In this document: piece after piece, positions 7,162-15,121 of the stretch
How the letters are laid out: every line of letters begins with the position of its first letter
Numbering within the stretch: the first letter of the stretch is position 1
From: DASUFP01 sp036274495
GTDB lineage: Bacteria > Bacteroidota > Bacteroidia > AKYH767-A > OLB10
DNA length: 19,542 nt
Direction: 5' to 3'
Assembly: GCA_036274495.1 (NCBI GenBank)
Contig: DASUFP010000077.1
Location: 1-19,542, forward strand
Position numbers and translations under genes: made by a program
The notes under the pieces: generated by a model
Database searches by the model: none
The model's input: the letters and a program-made list of their open reading frames with translations, nothing else
Told to the model about the DNA's origin: nothing

Positions 7162-9066
7162 ATGAGGTTAAGCCGCATTTTTTTTCGATTGATTGTGTTA
7201 ATGCTGATTATTCCGGCATTTTCTTGTCAGTCGCTGCGCTTACGTGTTGCCGAAAATTATTATGAACAAAATGCCTATTCGAAAGCAATACCGAAGTACG
7301 AACAGGTTTTGGGCAAAGATTTTAATTTCGATGCGGCTGAAAAAGTTGCTGATTGTTATAAGCGGACCGGGAACTCACTGAAAGCTGAATTCTGGTATAA
7401 AAAACTGGTAAACAGACCTGAGGCGTTGCCCCAGCATAAACTTCAGCTGGGAGAGTGTCTTATGGAAAATGGTAAGTACGAGGAGGCTTCAGAATGGTTT
7501 AAAGAGTATCTGAAACTGAATAATGACAATCGGGTGAAGCGGCTGGCACTGGCATGCGATTCCATTCACTGGTTTTTTGAAGATACACTTACTTACAAGA
7601 TTGTTTTACCATCTTTTAACAAAGGTTATGAGTCAAATTTCAGCCCTGTTTTTTACAGAGACGGTATTGTTTTTCTCTCAGACCGGACTGCCGCTGGAAA
7701 ATCAAAAGTCAGGAGTCCTTACACCGGTAAAGAATACCTTGATCTCTTTTATACAAGGCAAATTGATGAAACGGATAAATGGCTGGAGCCTGAGTTGCTC
7801 AAAGGAAATGTGAACAAAGCGTTTGACGAGGGTCCTGCCTGCTTCAGCAGCGATTTCCATGAGATGTACCTTACTCGTAATGATTACGATGGGAAAGAAT
7901 TGGAGACAAATGAAAAAAGCATTAACCTCTTAAAAATATATTCTGCCACTATTGAGGGAAATTACTGGAAAGATAGGGGTGAGGTGCCTTTTAACAGCAA
8001 TGACTATTCTGTTGGGCATCCGACCCTAAGTAAAGATGGCAATACCATGTTTTTTGTTTCAGATATGCCCTGGGGTTATGGGGGTACAGATATATACAGT
8101 ATTACAAAAGTGAATGGAAAATGGGGTGAACCGGTTAATTTGGGGAATAAAATTAATACTGAAGGTAATGAGATGTTTCCGTTTCTTGCGGCCGACAGCG
8201 TACTCTATTTTGCTTCAGATGGACATGTAGGAATGGGTGGGCTTGATATATATCAGTCCTTTTCCGGTCCTGATGGTTGGTCCCGGCCTGAAAACCTGCA
8301 GTATCCGGTTAACTCTTCAAAAGATGATTTTGGATTTGTGATTGATAGTTCAAATACATACGGCTATTTTACATCCTCACGAATACGTAATACGGATCAG
8401 ATTTATTCATTTACGAAAAACCCTCCCGTATTTACACTTGAACTTGTAACAAAGGATAGCAGAAGCGAAAAACCGTTAGCTAAAATAAAAGGCAATTTAA
8501 CCCGAAACGGGGTGAAAGTGGCAACTGTTTCTACAGACGCATCAGGAGTTTTTCATGAGGTGCTCAAAGCAGGTTCCGTTTATTCATTAGATATTAAGAT
8601 GCCGGGTTATTTCAGGTCTGTATATGATTTAAGTACTGTTGGCCGAAGAAAGTCAGCTTTACTCAATGATACGCTTGTGATTTCTAAGATAGAGCTTAAA
8701 AAGAAATTGTCATTTCCATCACTCTATTTTCCGGGAAAGACCAAAGAGTTGACTCCTGAAATTAAAGCCGGTCTTGATTCACTTGCCGATTTGATGATTC
8801 AAAACCCTGAAATTCAGGTTGAACTTGCTTCCCATACCGATTCAAGAGGTTATGCTGCCGATAACATGAAACTGAGTATCGACCGCTCCGATGAAATGGC
8901 ATTTTATCTTATTGGGAAGGGAATTTCTTCCAACAGGCTGGTATCGCTCGGTTATGGGGAATCGCGGCTGTTGAACAACTGTCGTGACGGTATCCTGTGC
9001 CTTGAGGAAGATCACCGTGTTAACAACAGAGTAGAGGTCAGAGTAATTGACCTTCTAAAGGACTAA
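7162..9066 (+). CDS. PorE-like lipoprotein: TPR, PD40 propeller, regulatory-like and OmpA domains
   Basis: The 634-residue product starts with a lipoprotein signal (AFSC, lipidated Cys at residue 22). TPR-like helices span about 27-130. A PD40/WD40-like propeller spans about 145-420, with blades reading HPTLSKDGNTMFFVSD, GGTDIYSI and GGLDIYQS. A carboxypeptidase-regulatory-like beta domain spans about 425-510. An OmpA peptidoglycan-binding domain spans about 515-634, with SHTDSRG (Asp560), LSIDRS (Arg575), GYGES and NNRVEVRV. This domain order is that of PorE, which ties the T9SS to peptidoglycan. The gene lies 12 bases after the PorP/SprF gene and is probably in the same transcript. Likely role: periplasmic anchor for the adhesin export machinery. 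It could also be a paralogue of the core PorE rather than PorE itself. Confidence 0.9.
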   Translation: MRLSRIFFRLIVLMLIIPAFSCQSLRLRVAENYYEQNAYSKAIPKYEQVLGKDFNFDAAEKVADCYKRTGNSLKAEFWYKKLVNRPEALPQHKLQLGECLMENGKYEEASEWFKEYLKLNNDNRVKRLALACDSIHWFFEDTLTYKIVLPSFNKGYESNFSPVFYRDGIVFLSDRTAAGKSKVRSPYTGKEYLDLFYTRQIDETDKWLEPELLKGNVNKAFDEGPACFSSDFHEMYLTRNDYDGKELETNEKSINLLKIYSATIEGNYWKDRGEVPFNSNDYSVGHPTLSKDGNTMFFVSDMPWGYGGTDIYSITKVNGKWGEPVNLGNKINTEGNEMFPFLAADSVLYFASDGHVGMGGLDIYQSFSGPDGWSRPENLQYPVNSSKDDFGFVIDSSNTYGYFTSSRIRNTDQIYSFTKNPPVFTLELVTKDSRSEKPLAKIKGNLTRNGVKVATVSTDASGVFHEVLKAGSVYSLDIKMPGYFRSVYDLSTVGRRKSALLNDTLVISKIELKKKLSFPSLYFPGKTKELTPEIKAGLDSLADLMIQNPEIQVELASHTDSRGYAADNMKLSIDRSDEMAFYLIGKGISSNRLVSLGYGESRLLNNCRDGILCLEEDHRVNNRVEVRVIDLLKD

Positions 9067-9082
9067 TCCTTCCTTTAAATTT

Positions 9083-10354
9083 ATGAATTCCGCTAAGGAA
9101 ATCCCTCTCGCCGAACGTATCAGGCCTGTCAATTTGAGTGAAATTGCGGGACAGCAGCACCTCGTGGGTCCGGGAAAGATGTTCCAAAGGATTATCGAAA
9201 GCGGTATTCTGCCATCAATGATTTTATGGGGTCCCCCGGGCGTAGGTAAAACAACACTGGCCAGAATATTTGCGGGTCACTTTAATTTACCATTGTATAC
9301 TCTTAGTGCGGTAAGCTCAGGAGTTAAGGATGTACGAGAAGTTATTTCAAAAGCCGCTTCCAACGGGCAGGCTATTCTTTTTATTGATGAGATACACCGG
9401 TTTTCGAAATCACAGCAGGATTCGCTGCTGGCCGCCGTTGAAAAGGGTACCGTAAAACTAATTGGCGCCACCACCGAAAATCCCTCCTTCGAAGTTATTC
9501 AGCCTCTTTTGTCAAGGTGCCAGGTCTATGTGCTGGAACATTTGGACAAGGAAGATCTTGAACAACTTTTGCATGCTGCTATTACCCGTGATGTAATTCT
9601 TTCAAAGTTAAAAATTGAACTTAAGGAAACAACCAGGTTAATTGCCCTTTCGGGAGGGGATGCCCGTAAATTATTAAATCTGCTTGAACTGGTGGTAAAC
9701 GCCGGTAACAGCAAGGAGATCACAATTACCGATAAGTTGGTCGCTGAAGTGGTTGATGAAAGGGTTGCTTTTTATGATAAAGGTGGCGAACAGCATTACG
9801 ATATTATTTCGGCCTTTATTAAATCGATGCGGGGCAGTGACCCTAACGGAGCCTTGTATTGGCTTGCACGAATGATTGATGGGGGCGAGGATCCTAAATT
9901 TATTGCAAGGCGCATGCTTATCCTCTCTTCGGAAGATATTGGCAATGCAAACCCCAATGCGCTTGTTCTGGCTACCAGTTGTTTTCAGGCCGTTGAAATG
10001 ATTGGATATCCCGAGTGTGACCTTATACTGGCACAAACCGCAGTGTACCTGGCTACATCACCCAAAAGCAATGCTTCATACCTTGCAATCCGGTCGGCAA
10101 TGAGTACAGTGAAATCCCATGGAGATCTTCCTGTGCCTTTCCCCTTAAGAAATGCTCCGACTAAATTAATGAAGCAACTGGATTATGGTACAGGATACCA
10201 GTATGCCCACGATTTTCCGGGAAATTTCGCCCTCCAGGAATTTCTTCCGGAGAAAATCAGCGGGACAAAATTTTACGAACCCGGCAATAACGATAGAGAA
10301 CGTATTGTGAAAGAATGGCTCCGCTCACGCTGGCTTGATAAATACGGTTACTGA
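9083..10354 (+). CDS. rarA: Replication-associated recombination protein A, AAA+ ATPase (RarA/MgsA)
   Basis: At 423 residues this is close to the usual RarA length. It has Walker A GPPGVGKTT from residue 50, Walker B FIDEIHRF (DEIH 102-105) and sensor 1 GATTENPSFE (128-137). The N-terminal RIRPVNLSEIAGQQHLVG box is typical of the family. The C-terminal half (from about 230) carries the tetramerisation-type region with SMRGSDPNGALYWLARM and SSEDIGNANPNAL. RarA relates to clamp-loader ATPases and RuvB and acts at stalled replication forks in the cytoplasm. The ATG follows the upstream stop by 16 bases, so read-through from the secretion cluster is likely. No functional tie to that cluster is implied. 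Confidence 0.96.
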   Translation: MNSAKEIPLAERIRPVNLSEIAGQQHLVGPGKMFQRIIESGILPSMILWGPPGVGKTTLARIFAGHFNLPLYTLSAVSSGVKDVREVISKAASNGQAILFIDEIHRFSKSQQDSLLAAVEKGTVKLIGATTENPSFEVIQPLLSRCQVYVLEHLDKEDLEQLLHAAITRDVILSKLKIELKETTRLIALSGGDARKLLNLLELVVNAGNSKEITITDKLVAEVVDERVAFYDKGGEQHYDIISAFIKSMRGSDPNGALYWLARMIDGGEDPKFIARRMLILSSEDIGNANPNALVLATSCFQAVEMIGYPECDLILAQTAVYLATSPKSNASYLAIRSAMSTVKSHGDLPVPFPLRNAPTKLMKQLDYGTGYQYAHDFPGNFALQEFLPEKISGTKFYEPGNNDRERIVKEWLRSRWLDKYGY

Positions 10355-10375
10355 TTTTTAAACAGGCTGTGTGAG

Positions 10376-10383
10376 TAAATTTG
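10376..10383 (+). promoter_or_regulatory. Candidate Bacteroidota -7 promoter element upstream of murB
   Basis: TAAATTTG followed by T matches the Bacteroidota -7 consensus TAnnTTTGY. A T-run at 10355-10359 lies roughly where the -33 TTTG would be, but is not an exact match. Transcription would start near 10390, leaving a leader of about 45 bases before the murB ATG. It sits in the 80-base gap after rarA, where I see no terminator hairpin. Confidence 0.4.
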
Positions 10384-10434
10384 TAATAACCTTCCGTAGC
10401 GTGCCGCCTATATTCCTAATTTAGTCAGCAGTAT

Positions 10435-11460
10435 ATGAACAAAGCGGTTGTGGAACATAATAAGTCCCTGAAGGCTCTCAATACCTTTGGGATTGATGTC
10501 TCAGCCGCCTTTTATGCTGCTTTCGAAAATTTGGAGTCACTGCATGAACTGCTTGCCGACGCTCAACTGAAACAATTACCATTGCTGATTTTAGGAGGGG
10601 GTAGCAATATGCTTTTTACCGGTAACTTTGAAGGTCTTGTTATCCATAACAAAATTAAAGGCATCGAGCTAACTGCAGAAGATGACAGGCACTGGTATGT
10701 GACATGCGGGGCAGGGGAGGTATGGCATCAGTTTGTTCTTTGGTGTATAAACAGAAATTACGCCGGACTTGAAAATCTCTCGTTGATTCCCGGAAGTGCA
10801 GGTGCCGGGCCGTTGCAAAATATTGGTGCTTATGGCGTTGAATTTAAGGACCATTTTCACCGCCTTGAAGCATTGGAGTTGAGTACAGGAAAGGTACGAT
10901 CATTTGATTTGGCTGAATGTAAATTTGGCTACAGAGACAGTGTATTTAAACAGGAGTTAAAGGGAAAATTTATAGTCCTCTCAATAACCATGCGATTGGA
11001 CAAACACCCTGAATACCGGATTACATACGGTGCCATTGCAGCTCAATTAAAAAAAATGAATGTCGATTATCCTGATACCCGCTCGATCAGTGATGCTGTT
11101 ATATCAATCAGAAGAAGTAAGCTCCCTGATCCTGCAGTACTGGGAAATGCAGGAAGTTTTTTTAAAAATCCCGAAGTGAGTGCAGGTGTTTATGAGGCTT
11201 TAAAAAATGCATTTCCTGAATTGATAGCTTATGAACTTTCAGATGGTAATTTTAAACTGGCGGCCGGTTGGCTGATTGAACAGTGTGGGTGGAAGGGAAA
11301 AAGAACCGGTAATGTTGGCTCACACAAGGACCAGGCACTTGTGCTGGTTAACTACGGAAATGCAACGGGTACGGAAGTGTATGACCTGGCAATGGAGATA
11401 CAGGCCTCTGTAGCCGAAAGATTCGGAGTAAAAATAATGCCTGAAGTGAATATCATTTAA
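10435..11460 (+). CDS. murB: UDP-N-acetylenolpyruvoylglucosamine reductase MurB, type I
   Basis: MurB is the FAD-dependent cytoplasmic enzyme that uses NADPH to reduce UDP-GlcNAc-enolpyruvate to UDP-MurNAc, the second committed step of peptidoglycan synthesis. The 341-residue length matches the E. coli-type (type I) enzyme. The FAD-binding part shows ILGGGSNMLF (residues 52-61) and IPGSAGAGPLQNIGAYGVE (118-136). The type I tyrosine loop is FGYRDSVF (Tyr166, Arg167). The proton-donor serine is in NAGSFFKNP (Ser241), and the C-terminal catalytic Glu is in MPEVNII (Glu337). SLKALNTFGID near the N terminus fits the chosen ATG. The stop overlaps the end of the convergent histidine kinase gene by 8 bases. 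All key residues are present, so it should be active. Confidence 0.97.
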   Translation: MNKAVVEHNKSLKALNTFGIDVSAAFYAAFENLESLHELLADAQLKQLPLLILGGGSNMLFTGNFEGLVIHNKIKGIELTAEDDRHWYVTCGAGEVWHQFVLWCINRNYAGLENLSLIPGSAGAGPLQNIGAYGVEFKDHFHRLEALELSTGKVRSFDLAECKFGYRDSVFKQELKGKFIVLSITMRLDKHPEYRITYGAIAAQLKKMNVDYPDTRSISDAVISIRRSKLPDPAVLGNAGSFFKNPEVSAGVYEALKNAFPELIAYELSDGNFKLAAGWLIEQCGWKGKRTGNVGSHKDQALVLVNYGNATGTEVYDLAMEIQASVAERFGVKIMPEVNII

Positions 11461-14400
11461 GCAGCGACCGCAATGCTTCCAAAGAAGTTCTGTAAGAATC
11501 TTCAAGTCCTGTAAACAGATCTTCGAAATTTAAATCAGGTGATTTCGAACGGGAAGCCTCCTCAATTTTTCTGCACCATTCTCCTGTTAATCTCGCCCCT
11601 AAATTCAAACTGGCCCCTTTAAGTTTATGTGCGGCCTGCCAGACACCCTCCATGTTTTTCAGTTCCATCTGCTTTCTGAGTTCAGCCAGTGTTTCAGCTG
11701 ATTGTTGTTCATATAGGCCTATAATACTTTTCAGGAATGTCTCATCATCCTCGGCAAGTGATTGTAACCGTCCGATAATTTCGATGTCCAGTACCGAGGC
11801 CGTGGTATCGGGAGTTGTTGGTGCCTGCGTCAGGGATATGGATTGTGTTCCCCACCTTAATAGCTGTCCGGCAAATGCTGCTTCAGAAACAGGTTTCGAA
11901 ATGTAATCGTTCATGCCTGCTTCAATACACCTTTCACGGTCGCCTTCAAGCGCATTTGCGGTCATGGCGACAATTACAGGGATAAGCAAGTTGCCGCTGT
12001 TTTTTCTGATCAGGCGGGTCGCCTCCAGTCCATCCATGTCAGGCATCTGAACATCCATGAATATGATCGGATAATTTCCTGTAGTGGCTAGTTTTACCGC
12101 CTCGGCACCGTTTGATACAAGTGTTACTTTTTGCCCCAGTTTTTCGAGCATTGCCTTAGCTACCGCCTGATTTACGGCGTTATCTTCGGCAACCAAAACC
12201 TGGAGCGTGGGAATTTGAGTTGCCGTTGCTTGTTTAGCAGTTGGAGGCGTTACCAGTAATTCCTGATTTTCGGCTGCAGCTACTACAATCGTGAAAATGA
12301 ATTGGGAGCCTTTGCCTTCGATACTTTCAGCTCTTATCGATCCTCCCATCAGTTCAACTAAACGAGCACTTATTGCCAGCCCCAAACCGGTACCTCCATA
12401 TTGTGAAAATGTGGAGGCATCCGCCTGTGTAAAGGACTTGAATAATTTGTCCATTTTATCAGCAGGGATACCAATGCCCGAATCTGACACGACAAATTCA
12501 AGTCCTATTCGTTCCGTGTTCTTCCTGACTAATGTTACAGAAATATCTATTTTCCCATTTTCTGTAAATTTTATGGCGTTACCGGTAAGGTTTAGTAATA
12601 CCTGTCGTAGTCGTATTTTGTCACCCGAAACAATATCAGGTACACCGGTATTAATATGTTGTGAAAGTATATTGTTTTTCTCTGCAGCGCGATATCTGAG
12701 CATATCAAACGTTTCACTTATGGCAGATGAAATACTGAATGGTCTTTCATCTAAAACCATTTTTTCGGATTCTATTTTCGAAAAGTCAAGGACATCGTTA
12801 ATAATGGCAAGCAGGGCTTCGCCGCTCACTTTAATGGAGTTAAGGTATTCTTGTTGTTCGGGTTTTAGTTTTGTTCCCGAAAGCAATTCGGTCATGCCGA
12901 GCAAACCGTTTAGCGGGGTTCTGATTTCGTGGCTCATGGTAGCTAAAAACCCCGATTTTGCCTTTGTAGCTTCTTCTGCCTGCTCCCTTGCTTCCACTAA
13001 ATCATTTTGGAAAACAATCCGGTCTGTAACGTCTCTGCTGAATACTGAAATGCCGGTGATTATTCCTCCGTTCATGGTAACAGGAGTGTAGGATGTTTCG
13101 AACCAGGCTTCACTGCCATCCCGATACCGGATCATCTCGTCTTCAAAATACTTTTCGCCCGACATAACATTGTTGTAAATGGTCTCCCAGGCGATCAACT
13201 GTTTTTCATTCAGCAGGGTCCTTATGTCATCGCCCGTCAACGCTATTCTTCCTGATCTTTTCTTTGTTTCGGAAATAAAAGCGCTGTTCATGAACGTAAT
13301 CCGATGGTTAAAGTCCAGCGTGACTATAGGTGATTGTGTGTTTTCAATTATCGCAGTAATTTTTGATCCTGCTCTTTCCAGTTCCCGTTTTACGGTGTGG
13401 GAATCGGTGAGATCTTCCCAGATATAAGTTTTTTCTGTTCCGTTAGGTGAAGGAACTGGGATTGGTTTTAGCCACTTGTCGGTACCATCACCTGCAATAA
13501 AATGCAGTTCCCCTGTTAAAATTCCGGATTGGAGTGATAGTTTCGCTTTTTTAAGGTCTTCGGGATGCACCAGATCATCCAGTTTTAATAAAAGTAATTC
13601 GTTGTTGTTGTATCCTGTAAGTACCTTGAATGAATCGTTTATCTTTACAAACTTGCCATCGTCATTTATGGTAGAGGCTGGCATGATATTTTTAGTGAAA
13701 ATTACCTCCTTAAAAGTGGAAGAAATTTCTGTGTTGTGCCCGGATACGGATGCCTTTTGTTCTTGAGCAGGCTTTATAAAAATAATCAGCTCCTTACCGT
13801 TTTCAAGAACATCGGTAGCTGCAAATGCATTTACTGTTACTTTGATTTTATTTTTTAATTCACATTCCCAGGAAACGGATGGAATTGTTTCATTGTTGAT
13901 TTCTTCTAACAGACTGTTTAGCTTTTGGAGATCAGGTTTTTCTAATATCATGAACAAATCAGTTAGTTCTTTGCCATCAGGTGTTGAAATATTCAAAGCT
14001 GATGTATTTGCAAGGTTCACCTCAAGTTGTTCGTTGGTAATTATTAATCCCTCTTCAATGGTATCCAGATAACTTCTGTAGCGTATTGCTGTGGCATTTG
14101 CAACCTCTCTCGATTTTAAGAGCTCAGTGATGTCAAGGAACCTGCAATAATAGTCAGCTGATGTCCCCGGTATTCGGTAAACAGCTAATTCACTCCAAAA
14201 CAATTCTCCGGCCGGCTTGCGGCACAGTGTTCTCATCTCGAGCCGTTCGCCTTCCAACACCGAACGTATTATCCTGTCAGCTTCAAAAGGTGATCCTGCT
14301 GTTATAATATTTCTTAGCGAGAGACGCCCCAGGTCATTTTCTGTTTCAATGCCAAATAGTTTCAGCGCTTTTACCCCTGCTTCTTTGGCAATCAGCCCGT

Positions 14401-15001
14401 TTCCTTCAAAAATAATCCATGGGTCCGGGTTTCTTGAGACCAGTTCACTCAATACCCGTTCACGTTTTTGACCCTCGTTGGTTGATTGAAGTCTATACCA
14501 CTGGAAGGCTACACAAATTAAAATGACGATAATTAACAACAGGAAAAAAGTAACCGGATTCAACCCTGTCCCAAAACCTGTGACAATAAAGGCATATTCT
14601 ATTGCCGCCACCATCGACACATTATAGATTACCAGGTAAAGTGGTTTGTTTATTTGGAGGTTGGTAAAGAAAATAAGAGTGAATAGGATAGCTTCGTATT
14701 CAGCATGACCGTGGTTGATTGCAAGAAATCCCACTACATGAAGGGATGCTGTCATGAAGAAAAAAGTTGTAATATCCTGCAGTGCAGCTTTAATCTGATG
14801 CTGCACAAACGACAGCACGACAATTACAACAGGCACCGCACCCATTACAATTCTGGGAATTACAAACTCATGGATAGTTTCAGATGCCGCAAATGCAAAA
14901 AAGTGAGCAAAATATAAAAGCCCGCTGAGTATCAGTACTACCCGGTAATACTGCTCCTCATAGGCAGTAAATAAGGTTTTTAATGGCTCAGGTTTCATCA
15001 T
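11453..15001 (-). CDS. Membrane-bound hybrid histidine kinase: multiple PAS, HisKA, HATPase, REC, Hpt
   Basis: This 1,182-residue sensor kinase starts with about six membrane helices (residues 20-170). Four PAS or PAS-like regions follow (about 183-292, 301-410, 428-532, 542-660); the second is the weakest. HisKA carries MSHEIRTPLNG with phospho-acceptor His691. The ATPase domain has N box NLTGNAIKFT (801-810), SGIGIP (841-846) and GGTGLGLAI (869-877). The receiver (about 934-1050) has phospho-acceptor Asp983 in FMDVQMP, with acidic pair Glu939/Asp940, Thr1014 and Lys1036. A C-terminal Hpt domain has His1125 in AAHKLKGAS. Signal would pass His to Asp to His and then to an unknown separate regulator, since no DNA-binding output is fused and none is nearby. 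The start has two adjacent ATG codons. The 120 bases upstream of it (15002-15121) show no clear promoter or terminator. Confidence 0.94.
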   Translation of the reverse strand: MMKPEPLKTLFTAYEEQYYRVVLILSGLLYFAHFFAFAASETIHEFVIPRIVMGAVPVVIVVLSFVQHQIKAALQDITTFFFMTASLHVVGFLAINHGHAEYEAILFTLIFFTNLQINKPLYLVIYNVSMVAAIEYAFIVTGFGTGLNPVTFFLLLIIVILICVAFQWYRLQSTNEGQKRERVLSELVSRNPDPWIIFEGNGLIAKEAGVKALKLFGIETENDLGRLSLRNIITAGSPFEADRIIRSVLEGERLEMRTLCRKPAGELFWSELAVYRIPGTSADYYCRFLDITELLKSREVANATAIRYRSYLDTIEEGLIITNEQLEVNLANTSALNISTPDGKELTDLFMILEKPDLQKLNSLLEEINNETIPSVSWECELKNKIKVTVNAFAATDVLENGKELIIFIKPAQEQKASVSGHNTEISSTFKEVIFTKNIMPASTINDDGKFVKINDSFKVLTGYNNNELLLLKLDDLVHPEDLKKAKLSLQSGILTGELHFIAGDGTDKWLKPIPVPSPNGTEKTYIWEDLTDSHTVKRELERAGSKITAIIENTQSPIVTLDFNHRITFMNSAFISETKKRSGRIALTGDDIRTLLNEKQLIAWETIYNNVMSGEKYFEDEMIRYRDGSEAWFETSYTPVTMNGGIITGISVFSRDVTDRIVFQNDLVEAREQAEEATKAKSGFLATMSHEIRTPLNGLLGMTELLSGTKLKPEQQEYLNSIKVSGEALLAIINDVLDFSKIESEKMVLDERPFSISSAISETFDMLRYRAAEKNNILSQHINTGVPDIVSGDKIRLRQVLLNLTGNAIKFTENGKIDISVTLVRKNTERIGLEFVVSDSGIGIPADKMDKLFKSFTQADASTFSQYGGTGLGLAISARLVELMGGSIRAESIEGKGSQFIFTIVVAAAENQELLVTPPTAKQATATQIPTLQVLVAEDNAVNQAVAKAMLEKLGQKVTLVSNGAEAVKLATTGNYPIIFMDVQMPDMDGLEATRLIRKNSGNLLIPVIVAMTANALEGDRERCIEAGMNDYISKPVSEAAFAGQLLRWGTQSISLTQAPTTPDTTASVLDIEIIGRLQSLAEDDETFLKSIIGLYEQQSAETLAELRKQMELKNMEGVWQAAHKLKGASLNLGARLTGEWCRKIEEASRSKSPDLNFEDLFTGLEDSYRTSLEALRSLLK

Positions 15002-15121
15002 TGCAACATCAACCTTACCAATAAATACATAAAGTATTGTATATCAGTAAGATATAATCAGTGGCGAAAGAGCACACCAATCCGGGTTTATTTATCGGAA
15101 TTCCCTGCGAAAAGTTGCGTT

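Noticed and set aside
11459..11478. Possible hairpin AAGCA/TGCTT at the murB-kinase junction
   Set aside because: The stem is only 5 bp with a 10-base loop and no T-run on either strand, and it lies within the kinase coding end. Not a convincing terminator.
12291..13091. 266-codon open frame on the + strand opposite the histidine kinase
   Set aside because: It lies fully within the HATPase, HisKA and PAS coding region of the kinase, whose motifs are intact. Its translation shows no domain or signal, and several other open frames occur on the same strand opposite this gene. It is a coding shadow.
15097..15104. GGAATTCC palindrome between pepF and the histidine kinase
   Set aside because: An isolated 8-bp palindrome with no flanking symmetry or repeat copies. 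It is compatible with chance and cannot be assigned to a regulator.
15002..15121. Searched for a promoter of the histidine kinase in the 120-base gap
   Set aside because: The gap is AT-rich near the kinase start, but no TAnnTTTG element is present on the - strand, only loose resemblances.
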